From: Exobasidium rhododendri
Lineage: Eukaryota > Basidiomycota > Exobasidiomycetes > Exobasidiales > Exobasidiaceae
DNA: 64,000 bases
Assembly: GCA_026210745.1 (NCBI GenBank)
Contig: CP110630.1
Location: 7,006,001-7,070,000 of the forward strand
Direction: 5' to 3'
Numbering within the stretch: the stretch's first letter is position 1; the number at the start of each line of letters is the position of its first letter. Below are positions 36,034-46,381 of the stretch, one piece after another. The notes under the pieces were generated by a model. That model was not told where the DNA came from. It saw nothing but the letters and a program-made list of their open reading frames with translations, and did not search any database. The translations under genes and the position numbers were made by a program.

Positions 36034-36065
36034 ACGTCAGCACGTCAGCACGTCAGCACATCAGC
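36034..36065. repeat. Tandem octamer repeat (acgtcagc)n
   Basis: Three perfect and one imperfect copies of acgtcagc begin six bases after the stop codon of the BAHD-like gene. Each contains ACGTCA, a CRE half-site-like sequence; probably a simple slippage repeat. Confidence 0.85.
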
Positions 36066-36666
36066 AACATCGATAGCTCCGGAGAATGCTAGAGGTGCTC
36101 CATCCTTCGAGGGAGGTTTATTCTCTGCTTATCTTACAACGTGAGCCTTGCCAGTGGAGGATATAGAGAGGGAAGCCCGTCCTCGTAGACTAGCTTGCGT
36201 GTGCGACTGAAGTCCAGTGCAACGTCTGTGTCGAGAAGTCGCAAAGATACCGGCTTGGCAGGAATTTAAAGATATAGAGCATAGTGATTCTCCTGCTACA
36301 CTCGCCTGTACCTTTTCCTTGCTCTGAAATCATGTGAATTCGCGGGCAAAGTCGATCTCACACGGCACAGAAGCACTCTCGCCAATTTACGCTAGTCACT
36401 TCCCCTTAGCGTCTTTCTCCCTTGCATACTTCTATTGCGATCTCTGAATTAATACATCTTATCTTCCTTTTCCCTATATGAATTCACCCGCCAAACTCTC
36501 TTCGGAACAGCACTTTCCCCTACTTTCTTGACTTCCTTATCTCTACACGCGACCTTATCTCGCTAGATTCGCCTGAATCTTGTTCTCTGTTCTCGCATTT
36601 CGAATCTTCCTGTCCGGCATGGCACAGCACTTTCCGCAGGCTACTCTTCTCACACTTGGAGAAGTG

Positions 36667-36673
36667 TATAAAG
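36667..36673 (+). promoter_or_regulatory. TATA box of the NCS1 permease gene
   Basis: TATAAAG lies 75 bp upstream of the ATG at 36742 and downstream of the alternative ATG at 36619, which supports the later start. Confidence 0.5.
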
Positions 36674-36741
36674 GTGGGGGTCCAATCCTTTATCCTCTAT
36701 CTCGTTCCCCATCTCCCTCCCTCCCTTCTTCCCTCGACTAT

Positions 36742-38531
36742 ATGACCAACATGACCAAGGTATTTTCCACCATGGAGAGGCGCATCCGGGTCAAGGGCGC
36801 ACCGGAACATACCACACCCTCGGAAGCCTTTGTCTCGAGTAATCCCGACTTGAACCCCGTAGAACCGGCACGACGAACCTGGACAGCCACCTCCTATGCC
36901 TCCTTTTGGATCGCCGATGGTGTCAACTTGAGCACAGCCGTCATCGTCGCCTCGTCCGTGGCAGACGGTCTGGCCTGGTGGCAGGTCTGGATCGCCGTCT
37001 GGATCGGGTATGGAATCACCGCTGCCGTCGTCATCATGGCTGCTCGACCGGGCGCAGTGTACCACATTGGATTCCCCGTCCTCACTCGAGCATCTTTCGG
37101 CATCTTTGGCAGCATCTGGCCCATCATCAACCGTGTCGCCACGGCTACGCTCTGGACCGCCTTCCAGTCGTACCTCGGCGGGGAATGCATCACGCTCGTC
37201 ATTCGATCGATCTGGCCTTCGTACGCCAACATACCCAACGGCATCCCTGCTTCCGCCGGCGTCACCACCCAACAATTTGTCTCCTTTTTCCTCTTCTGGC
37301 TGCTCATGCTGCCGGCCGCCTACATTCGCGTGGAGAAGCTAAAGTATCTGTTCATGGTCAAGGCGATCGTTGTGCCGACTGCGTTCATTGGCATGATGGG
37401 CTGGGCGATTGGCATGTCAAGGGGAGGCATTGGAGCAGCTCTTCGACAGCCCGGATCACTGCAAGGCTCAACTCTGGGATGGGCTTTTGTCACGGCCGTC
37501 ATGAACCAGATTGCCAACTTTGTCACGCTCATGCTGAACGAGACCGACTTTGCGCGTGTGGCACGACGTCCATCCGACACGGTGCTCCCGCAAGCGATCG
37601 CGATCCCCATGACCTTTGGTGAGTTCTATGATCCGTCGTACTTATTGACTGACGAGGCCGCTCACACTTCCTCATATCCTTTTCCACAGGCCTCACGTCC
37701 CTCTTCGGCCTCATCATCACCGTCGGCTTCAACGACTATTTTGGCAAGTCGTTCTTCAACGTCCTCGACATCCTGTCTGCCCTGCTCGACGAGAACCCGC
37801 ACCGATCTAGTGTACGAGCGGGCATCTTCTTTATTGCTGCCTCCTTTACACTCGGTCAGATCGGCACAAACGTGGCAGCCAATACACTCAGTGCCGGATC
37901 AGACATGACAGCGCTTCTGCCGCGATATCTCACCATCCGACGTGGCGGTCTAATCAGCCTGGCGATTGCGCTCTGCATATGTCCATGGCATCTGGCCAGC
38001 TCCAACTCCAACTTTGCCACGTACTTGTCCGCCTATAGTGTGCTACTGGCGCCCTTCATCGGCATCATACTGAGCGACTATTATATTGTGCGACGCGGAC
38101 TCCTCAACATCCCCGACCTGTACACACTCAATCACCAGGGCAACCACTGGTACAAGAAGGGCGTCAACTTTCGCGCCTACCTGGCCTATATCGCCGGTCT
38201 TGTGATCAACATTGTCGGATTTGCAGGCGCAGTGGGCGCGACTGTCAGTGAGGCGGCTACACACATCTACACGCTGGCTTTCTTTACGGGATCCCTGCTT
38301 TCTGCGCTCGTCTACGTCTCTCTCTGCCATCTCTATCCTCCACCTGGCTCGACGAACATCCGTGCAAAGGCATGGCTCGAGCCAAAGGGCGGCTACGAGG
38401 CAGAAGACTGGGACAACCCCACCGCAGGCAAAGTCCTCGATCCAGAATATGCGCCCTCTCTCAACGACAGCAAGGACGCCTCCCTCCACGAAAAGCAGAG
38501 CGGGCAAGCCATCGAAGTAGTCGAGTACTGA
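36742..38531 (+). CDS. NCS1-family permease (purine/pyrimidine, allantoin or vitamin type)
   Basis: Exons 36742-37618 and 37690-38531, 572 aa. The N-terminus reads NPDLNPVEPARRTWTATSYASFWIADGVNLSTAVIVAS, the conserved start of nucleobase:cation symporter-1 proteins. Other family blocks are RPGAVYHIGFPVLTRASFGIFGS, LNETDFARVARRP and NVAANTLSAGSDMTALLPRYLTIRRGG, and about twelve helices follow. Substrates in the family include uracil, allantoin, uridine, thiamine, cytosine and purines; the sequence block with N-x-AAN and PRY-x-x-x-RRG fits the Fur type (uracil/allantoin/uridine). The C-terminal tail is hydrophilic and Lys/Glu-rich, as expected for ubiquitin-controlled permeases. Confidence 0.92.
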
Positions 38532-38666
38532 GCGGGTGGGGGAGTGTGACCGAAGATCTTGTGTATTCTAGTGACGTTCATCTTGTATTTATTTGATTCT
38601 GTTCCCAAAGAGTAGAACTTTATTTCCATATACTGTATATAGATACTGTGTCGTGCGGTAATTGTG

Positions 38667-40099
38667 TCACATTCTGTAGCCGGTGATTGCCTCTCTGCTC
38701 GCCTCAACACCGACGGCCGCCCTCTGATCGCGCAAGTACTGATTGAAGTTCTCAAGGATTCCGTCTGCCAGCGACTCATGCTCCCTGATACATCCACGAA
38801 ACGGGGCAAAGACGTCGACCATCTCGTTCATCTCCTCCGTGACGATTCTGATCTTCTTGAGCAGGACCTCGTCAAGATCTTCGCGGGTGATTGCCAACTT
38901 CGCCTTCGCATACTCCAGCAGTGACGGCTTGAGTGATCGTGCAGCCCGTGCCATCAAGTGTTTCGGCACCTCGTGTGGCTCAAAGTAAGCCGTTTCCTTC
39001 CAATCCGCCATGATCTCGTCCACGTCCAAGACGGCCCAGAAAGGGAGACAATGGGGATCTATGAGTGTGTCGTGGTTCTCGACGCGCAGACTCTTCAGCT
39101 TTTTTTGTCTCGACAAAAAGTAGAACATGCTGTTGCCTCGCATCATCCCGTCCACTTGAGCAAACAGAGCGTACTCTTCCTTTGCTTCTGGCGTCATCTT
39201 GGCAGCTTCGATTCCTCCGACGGCGATGCTTCCCCAGGAATAAAACCTCGATCCAAGCTCCAGGTACTCGAGCTGCACAGTGTCCGCCAGGTACAGCAGT
39301 ATGCGGGTATCTTTTTCAGGAGATCAAATTGGGGACATGAGGTCACAGAGTACCAATCGACGTTTTTACCGCATCTGTCTACTCACCAGTCACCTGCTTG
39401 TCGTTCAAGTGCAGCTTCTTCACTGTGAAGCAACAGTACAGCTCGATGAGACCTGGAAACATGCATCGGTATAGAGTGACACTCACACTTCCTACAGGTA
39501 CGAAGCCACTGTGCTGCTATGGTATTCGAGGTAGGAATCGCGCCACACAATGGCATGACACTGTCATAGGAGTCCGTCAGTGGAACAGTAGCCTTCCAGT
39601 GGATTTCTTCGAGATTTGGCATTTGAGAGAAGAAATAGCAGAGCAATTTGATGCCGTCCTTTATGGCTTGCTCTGCCCGAGCATAATCGTAAGGTTCCGA
39701 CGCTTCAGTAGCATTCTTGCTGTTCAATAAATCGAGAAACGAATTGCTTTCATAGTTTTCGACGAGGCCAAAGCATACTGTTTCAGTTCCCGAAGGATCG
39801 TACATCAAATCAAATCTCTTGTCATCGCATATGAACTTCTTCGTCAAGCTGAGATCGATTATACTGTCTTGTCCAGATGTGAATATCGTCATTGCTTGAA
39901 GTCGAAAGACATCATAATCAGTGTCGACACTAACCTTGACAGTCTGCGACACATATCGGCGGATGCTGTCTCGAAAAGATCGGCAAACGGAAGCCCAAGG
40001 CAGCCAGAAAACGAAGTCGTTACTTGGCGAGATCGTGGCCAAAAATTCCTTCAAGATGAAATCGTAAATCTCCCGAGGCAGTCGACCGCTTGAACTCAT
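38667..40099 (-). CDS. F-box-like protein
   Basis: Exons 40099-39487, 39452-39387 and 39310-38667, 440 aa; all joins keep phase. The start SGRLPREIYDFILKEFL...WLPWASVCRSFRDSIRRYV is an F-box-like motif, which would dock on Skp1 in an SCF ubiquitin ligase. The rest (60-440) has leucine-rich, alternating hydrophobic spacing (for example VKKLHLNDKQVTDTRILLYLADTVQLEYLEL), suggesting leucine-rich repeats for substrate binding. Target unknown. Many such lineage-specific F-box genes occur in fungi. Confidence 0.65.
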
Positions 40100-40831
40100 T
40101 ACAGGGAGTCTTCAGGGTTATCTCGGTTGGAGGAGAAGGGAGCAGCCAAAATGTGGGGGAATTTATCATCTTGCCCATCTCGCTCCCCACGCAGAAACGA
40201 AAAGGAGAGTTAATCAAAGTCGGGAAAAGATAAAAGAGCGTCCCGCAAATGATTTTCGCGCTAGAGGTGCAGATAGCGCGGATAAAGTTAATTCTCCACG
40301 CGTATTTTGTTCCAAAGCAGCAAAAGATGAAGCGCACATCTATATACGATACTCATCTAAATTGATGAAAACTTCGGTAATATATGAAGAATTTCCAACG
40401 AAGAAGGAGGCATCCACGCGGTCAGTGGATCAGAAAAGCAACTATTATGGTATAGATGTGCTGCAGAGGGGTCAGGCCGGTACGACAAGCCGGAAATCTT
40501 AAATGGAACTGCTGTCATGTGCCAAGCGGTTGGCTAGATCATTATGGCGGGCAACCTGAGCACAAGAATGGACACTGTCGATCTGCAGTAGGCGCATATC
40601 TTCAACCTCGAGGTCAGCTGCATCTTTTGGTGAGTGAGAGCTGTGCCGAAAACAAGGGAGGGGTCTCCTGAACAAAGCAATCAGGGCACAGAGGAGAGTC
40701 TCTCTTGTCTGGAGCATAAATGTGAGCTCTTGAAGAATATTCTACGATTAGGAGTATTGACAAAATGGTATATGTAAGGTCAGGAGGGAGGTGATCTATC
40801 AACATTCACCCCACTCACCCAGATCCAGATC
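40100..40831. other. Divergent intergenic region
   Basis: 732 bp between the F-box gene and the NucA/NucB-like gene. Short frames on both strands show no recognisable domain. No gene seen. Confidence 0.5.
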
Positions 40832-43291
40832 ATGTTCCTTCATTCCTCCATATTTCTTTGTTTTCTTGCACTATCAGTTGAGGCGGTGCTTTATGATTGG
40901 GATGGTGTCAGCAACATCACTAGTCCCGTATCTATTGCGTTCATTCGTCCAGTCCCAGACGTCAAGAACAATAACCCTTCCATAAAACCTGACACCTTGC
41001 CAGTCTTCACCTACTATTGCGGGATATTCACGCAAATCTGTGCTGGAATAGTAGTGAGTAATATTGAGGGAGAAGTGATAGAAGGAAAACCCTTAAGACC
41101 ATCTTGTTAACAAAGAGAGTTATATCTCAGAATGAATTGCAGCGGAGGGGAGTCTCTGCTAAGCCAGATGGATCATACGGGACAACGTTCAATTATCAAC
41201 CTTATCAGGTAGTCACGCGAAGAGGAGCTGCTTGCGGTGGAGTCGCACCTCAGTGCAAAAACTTCTACCTTTGTGATACTGTGAGGCAAAAGACCTACTG
41301 GGAATTAAAAGCCCACAGGAAAAAGATTACTGACAGCCCCGTTTAAAGCGCTACTCACGTTCAGAGAACTGGCGTACTCAGTGCGACGAATTCCCGTTTG
41401 CGATCCTCAAAGAAGGTGGAGCAGGAGCAGGGGTCCGATGTGCCTCGCCTTTCGAGCAAAGTCGTCAGGGAAGAGCCAACGCACTGATCGGATCGGCGAA
41501 AGAAATTATTGGCACACAGACTTTGGCGTGGAATGAGTATGGACCGTGAGTCACTTTCTCTATTGTACGGCGTCATACAAGGCGACGCTGATACTCTCTG
41601 CCTATGAAGAGCGACAGCGACCTTCTCGCGCCCATTCTCTTTCAGTATCATTCCAGGTACACCGTTGGGGCTAAGTTCGAATATTCTCGCCAAGTATGTC
41701 TATACTGTGACGGACGGATCGATGTTTACCGCCACTGTGGCCGCGAGCCTGACCTCTCCTGCCCCTGGCTTCGTCGGACAATATGCAGCGACTCGAAGGG
41801 GCCAATACTTCTATCCAACAGGTGGCGTGACAGATTGCTACTGTCCGACGAACACAGCGACTGCCCCTAATGGTGTGCTTTCCACCTCCATCAACAGCAA
41901 CTGCTATCCATGTGTGCCCACACCGACGGGACCGCGGCCGCCGTTTCTTGGGGTTGCGCCAGATGGAGGAGGCCCTCCTACGAAGCGGGGCATACAACTT
42001 CCGACCCCGACTCCGGCACCCTCTCCCTTGTCAGTGAATACACCACCCTCACACAACGGTAATCATGTAAAAATGGTGGCTGACTGGATCCAGCGACAAG
42101 GAGAGTCCTGCCCGGTAGAAGAGCCTGTCCCGCCCGAGGACGAAGCTGATGACGATGCACGAAAGAGCGATGACAGCGCTGATGATGCCGATGACGATGC
42201 GACTCTCGTAGATGAAGAAGACGCACAAAAGGAAAAGGCAGACGAAGCTTCAGAAAGTGCCAGGAACGTTGCCGATGCTTCACAGGACTTCCTCGACAGC
42301 CTGGTCTCGAGTGCCGTGCTTGCAGATGCCATTGCAGCCGCCCTTGCTGCTGCTGCTGCTCTTTCCATCACCAGTGACATCTTCCAGGAGTTGCAAGACG
42401 ACGTCAATAGTGCTGCTAACTATGCCAGCTCTGTGTCCTCGATCGCGAGCTCTGCTTCGTTCACTACCTGTACCGTCAGCGCCTGCACATCTGGTCAAGT
42501 CCCCCCGAACAGGCCTTCGCCCACGACTACGCCCACGACTACACCCACCACCACTGCCACCACCACTGCCACTACTACTACTGCCACCACTTCGACGCCG
42601 CCCACAACCTCTCCCCCAACGTCTACTCCTACTCCACCCGGCGGCACAAACTGCCTCACGGAAGGCCAGACCAAGTACCTGGGCTGGCGAGTGCCCGACG
42701 CACGCAACTCTTCCTGCAACGTGAGTGTGGGTCCGCTTCCTCTATCACAAAGTCTTTACTGAATCATCTTCATCCTCTGTATGACGGCGCCAGATCGACG
42801 TAGCCGTGACAGCTTTGAAGGGCACGGACGATCTCTGGTACTTCTACGAGGTCTACAACGGCACACGGGTGAGCCGATCCAGCTACACTCTCCCTTGCCA
42901 GACCACTTACTCTCCTTTCCACACACACACACACACTCAGGCCTTCCTGACGTACTATCCCGAGGGAAACGAGACATGCGGCACACTTGGTCGATTTCAG
43001 TATGTGCTCGGAGGCGACCGTAGCACTCAATTCCAGGTCGATTGCAGCAACAACAATCGAGTCATGCCCATCGTCGGTGGAGCGAATCTACTCAGCATCG
43101 GTGTTGCACTAGGGCCTTTACTGCTGCAGATCTCAAGCCTTTCACAAGCAACCTTGGACTGCTACCGAAAGGGCTTGAGCATTCCGTCGTACACGGACCT
43201 GTACGACGCTCTGTTCGATACACTGCCGGACAATCAATGCTCCACGTCTCTACCAGATGCGGGAAGTAGTCCTGCGATAATGACAGCGTGA
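40832..43291 (+). CDS. Secreted multi-domain protein with NucA/NucB-type deoxyribonuclease domain
   Basis: Exons 40832-41053, about 41143-41280 (or from 41131), 41367-41545, 41646-42720, 42794-42868 and 42941-43291, about 680 aa. Signal peptide 1-18. Exons 2-4 give QCDEFPFAILKEGG...GVRCASPFEQSRQG followed by Trp/Asn-containing sequence, the NucA/NucB nuclease pattern with its acidic CDE motif. Next comes an acidic region (EDEADDDARKSDDSADDADDD), an Ala-rich helical stretch and a Thr/Pro linker, a probable O-mannosylated stalk. A C-terminal Cys-containing domain (about 530-679) ends the protein. NucA/NucB members are extracellular DNases. The exon 2 and exon 3 acceptors are the least certain joins. 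Confidence 0.7.
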
Positions 43292-43879
43292 TACTGTATC
43301 ATGTTATCTAGAAATACACCTTCACTATTGGCACAGTGTCTTTATCTGAGAACGGATCAATGACACTGCATACTTGGTCTTGGCGGGCAGCGCATCCATT
43401 GGGCACGGCTGGAGGCTTGTACGGGAAGAAGCAAATTTGGTAGGTCTTCCTCCCCCCCTTCGAGATCGCCACTGCTTTCTCCCGCATTACTGTGATCCTC
43501 GCCTCGGTCCATCTTCATGGTGGCAACCCTTGTGTTGCACAGGAAGGCCAAAGAGCTCAGGCAACCTACAAATTTCGTGGGGAGCCTCCATCCCGCACTG
43601 CAACATCGGATCTAACGCGCCTTAAAAATAGATAGCACTTCAGGTGGTAGATTAGAATTTGTATCGGCTTGGTAGATAGAATTGTATCAGGCGATGCTGC
43701 CTCCACTTCCGGAGTCCGTGGTAATGAGTCTACACATATCATTTTACCACCCTTTCCTGGCCCACCACCGCTCCTCCCGTCTTCCTCTTCTCTGCTGGAT
43801 CTGGTGATCAGGTTTCCTGTGCGCGCCTCTTCCTCTTTCTCTTTCTCTCACACTCCTAGTATTTCTGCGTGAGACGACC
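43292..43879. other. Intergenic region
   Basis: 588 bp between the NucA/NucB-like gene and the secreted hydrolase gene. Pyrimidine-rich tract at about 43825-43855 just before the next start. No gene seen. Confidence 0.5.
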
Positions 43880-44998
43880 ATGACGATGCAGATGCGCACA
43901 CCTACTCTGCTGGCCGGCCTTGCGTCCCTGTTGATCGCCCTGCTCGCCCTCTTCAGCAACGAGCTTGGTCTGACACGCACAGAAGAAGCGATCACGTCGG
44001 TGGTGGCAGCGGATCTTCCTGGCACTGCGTCGGCCAGTGGAGCCAAATGTCGCGGCTACTATTTCCCTGTCAACATCGGTAAGACGCCGTACAAGCTCTG
44101 GGGACAGTTGTGCACGAATGACGTGGCCAACCTTGGCAAGCAACCGGTGCAGATCCTGATACACGGTGGATGCTACGACCACATGTACTACGATTGGCCA
44201 TACCAGCCGGAGCGCTACAACTACGTTCGCAACATGACAAGAGAGGGCTACACGACACTGGCGATAGATCGACTTGGCTACGGCAAGAGCGACCATCCCG
44301 CCCCCACGAGCCTCAACTTTGACGTGGCAGGCGAGAATTTGCATCAGGTGGTCAAGCACTTAAGGAAGGGATCGCTAGGCTACAAGTTCGACACTATCGT
44401 CGCGAATGGCTACTCGATGGGCGGCATGACGGCACAAGTCGAAGCCTCACGCTATCACGACCTGGATGCCATCATGATCCACGCCGTCGGCCACCACACC
44501 ACCCACTCTTGGCAATCGCTCTTCCGACTGCTCTCGTCGCTCATGTATCCTGTCATACTCGACAGGAAGTTCGCCAAAGATCACTGGCACAGTCCCGGCT
44601 ACCTGACCAGTGTTCCCGGTCGACGCACGCTATTCCACGGCCCACCAGGCTCCATCGACCCGGCGCAGTTCAAGTATGAGGAGGAGCTGCGGGACCTTGT
44701 CTCCATCACGGAGCTGATGGACATTGCCACGAAATCAGACACAAACCTGACAAAGACGATCACCAAGCCGGTCCTTCACACGTTTGGACAGTACGACGGG
44801 ATGTGGTGCATCATCACCGAGGACTGTTTCACCGACCCACGCGCAAACGAAGAGCACGAGTACTATCAGCCGGGCCTCTTCACCGGCTACGTCATCCCGA
44901 ACACGGGACATGGCGCTCTCCTTGGGTATGGGGGGGAGGAGTACATCGGACGGATACTGACGTTCCTTCAGTCTCATAACATACACGGCCGTCCCTAG
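43880..44998 (+). CDS. Secreted alpha/beta hydrolase (copy A)
   Basis: Single exon, 372 aa. A hydrophobic signal sequence/anchor spans about 8-28. The alpha/beta-hydrolase fold is shown by QILIHGG (oxyanion region), the nucleophile elbow GYSMGG with S179, then D306 in GQYDGMW and H344 in NTGHGALLG as the probable triad. Two cysteine pairs (CRGYYF..., LC; MWC..., DCF) fit an extracellular enzyme. It is closely related to the gene at 62556-63638, with identical residues 103-120 here and 91-108 there. Substrate unknown; ester or lactone hydrolysis is likely. Confidence 0.85.
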   Translation: MTMQMRTPTLLAGLASLLIALLALFSNELGLTRTEEAITSVVAADLPGTASASGAKCRGYYFPVNIGKTPYKLWGQLCTNDVANLGKQPVQILIHGGCYDHMYYDWPYQPERYNYVRNMTREGYTTLAIDRLGYGKSDHPAPTSLNFDVAGENLHQVVKHLRKGSLGYKFDTIVANGYSMGGMTAQVEASRYHDLDAIMIHAVGHHTTHSWQSLFRLLSSLMYPVILDRKFAKDHWHSPGYLTSVPGRRTLFHGPPGSIDPAQFKYEEELRDLVSITELMDIATKSDTNLTKTITKPVLHTFGQYDGMWCIITEDCFTDPRANEEHEYYQPGLFTGYVIPNTGHGALLGYGGEEYIGRILTFLQSHNIHGRP

Positions 44999-45137
44999 AA
45001 GATTCGTAGAAGTACCGTGTAATAAAGTAGGCCTCTGCCCGCTCAAAATAAGATGATGAAGAAAAGTGTATAATTAGTGCGAGAGAGTGGCTGTACAGGA
45101 GTGCGGATCAGGAGACTGTGATGCAAAAGCAGGAAGA

Positions 45138-46082
45138 CTATTTCTTCTTGAGGAGCTTCTCGAAGTTGCCCTTCATGATGAGAGAATGCTCCTCTTCGTT
45201 GCCTTGATAGTGCTGGTCTACTTGTTTGGTGAACCACGCAGCCGTGTCGACGCCCACAGCGGGAAAGTCTGTTCCGAACAGGATGTGGTCTTTCTCCACA
45301 AAGGACTGCAGCGCGACCAAGTTCGTCTTGTACCCGCTCAGGGCCGTTTCGTAGTAGAACGACTTGAAGTCCTCGAGCATCTCGTCGATCGACAGGCTGT
45401 TGCCGACGACGGTGTTGCCGATGTAGTTGCCCAGCACGGCTGCTCGGCACGCTAGGAAGGGTGTACTACCTCCCGAGTGGGACAGGATGATCTTCACCTT
45501 GGGATACCTCCTCTTCATCCCGCTCGTCACTAGATCGGCGGCTGCTTTGTATGTCTCGTTGGGCACCTCTACGATGGGGATGGGCAGACGATCGCTGGGC
45601 ACCGAATTCGTCGAGGGCACTTGATCCCCATGCAGGAACACGATGGCCTCTCGCTCGTTCAATTCACGCCAGAGCGGCTCAAAGTAGGCGTGACCAAGGT
45701 ACTTTGACTCTTTACCATTGCTGTACGAGCTGACGAGCGAAATTCCGTCTGCGTGTAATTCGTCCAAGGAGTGACGCACCTCGTCCAAAACGGCGTCCAT
45801 GGACTGTGTGTCGATTGCCAACGCGGCAAAGAAGCCAAATCGATCAGGGTGCTTGGCCGCTAAGCCACTTGCAAATATGTTGACCTCGCGAGCATTCTCG
45901 GCGGCATTGGGTGAGGATAGAATCGCCTTCTGAATGCCGAGCTTGTTCATGGCGTCGATGCTCACTTCGGGCGACCAGGGATGCGCATCCTTGGGAAATG
46001 TCCAGCCATTGGCCGATGCCAGCTTTGTGATGTCGGGAAAGTAGTGGTGGTGCACGTCGATTCGAGTCAGAGGAGGAGACAT
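45138..46082 (-). CDS. ACMSD-type amidohydrolase / aromatic decarboxylase-like protein
   Basis: Single exon, 314 aa. The start RIDVHHHYFP (H11-H13) gives the metal ligands of the amidohydrolase-2 family; later ligands sit in FLHGDQ, ILSHSGG and FGTDFP. This layout is that of ACMSD and of the gamma-resorcylate, 6-methylsalicylate and o-pyrocatechuate decarboxylases, which remove CO2 from hydroxybenzoates using Zn or Mn. No signal peptide, so cytosolic. It shares a 299-bp promoter region with a C2H2 regulator and heads a cluster with a hydroxylase, an extradiol dioxygenase and an FAH-type hydrolase, so an aromatic acid decarboxylation step is likely. Confidence 0.85.
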   Translation of the reverse strand: MSPPLTRIDVHHHYFPDITKLASANGWTFPKDAHPWSPEVSIDAMNKLGIQKAILSSPNAAENAREVNIFASGLAAKHPDRFGFFAALAIDTQSMDAVLDEVRHSLDELHADGISLVSSYSNGKESKYLGHAYFEPLWRELNEREAIVFLHGDQVPSTNSVPSDRLPIPIVEVPNETYKAAADLVTSGMKRRYPKVKIILSHSGGSTPFLACRAAVLGNYIGNTVVGNSLSIDEMLEDFKSFYYETALSGYKTNLVALQSFVEKDHILFGTDFPAVGVDTAAWFTKQVDQHYQGNEEEHSLIMKGNFEKLLKKK

Positions 46083-46381
46083 TGTGATGTTGATTGTGAG
46101 AAGGTGGAGGGGAGGGAAGACTTAAAAGGAAGTCGTTCGCGTGTTTCTATTTTCGATGTTCCAAATCTTGATGATCAGCCCGCATCAGGGGTTGTAATTC
46201 GAAGGTTGCCACCGGATCATCACAAGCCGACTTACATAAGCTCGACATACAGTATTCAGACCACGCGACACGTTTCGCTCCTGTCTTCTTAGCCTTCGAA
46301 TCAATAAGATCTGGAGGTCAAGGCTCTCGCTAGGGCTAGCCATGCGAGCGAGAGTGAACGCGGGGAAAGCCCCAGGTTGAG
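46083..46381. promoter_or_regulatory. Shared divergent promoter: amidohydrolase / C2H2 regulator
   Basis: A 299-bp region between divergent start codons of the amidohydrolase and the pathway-type regulator. Joint control is plausible. No clear binding motif recognised. Confidence 0.45.

Larger units (their letters stand above)
36029..36741. other. Intergenic region with octamer repeat and TATA box
   Basis: 713 bp between the BAHD-like gene and the NCS1 permease. Holds the tandem octamers at 36034 and a TATA box at 36667. An in-frame open stretch back to 36580 includes an ATG at 36619, but the TATA box lies downstream of it, so 36742 is preferred. Confidence 0.5.

Noticed and set aside
36580-36741. 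Longer start of the NCS1 permease (ATG at 36619)
   Set aside because: A TATAAAG box sits at 36667, downstream of that ATG, and the added residues do not match the family start.
40456-40805. Short frames on both strands upstream of the NucA/NucB-like gene
   Set aside because: No start context, domain or splice support; treated as chance open frames.
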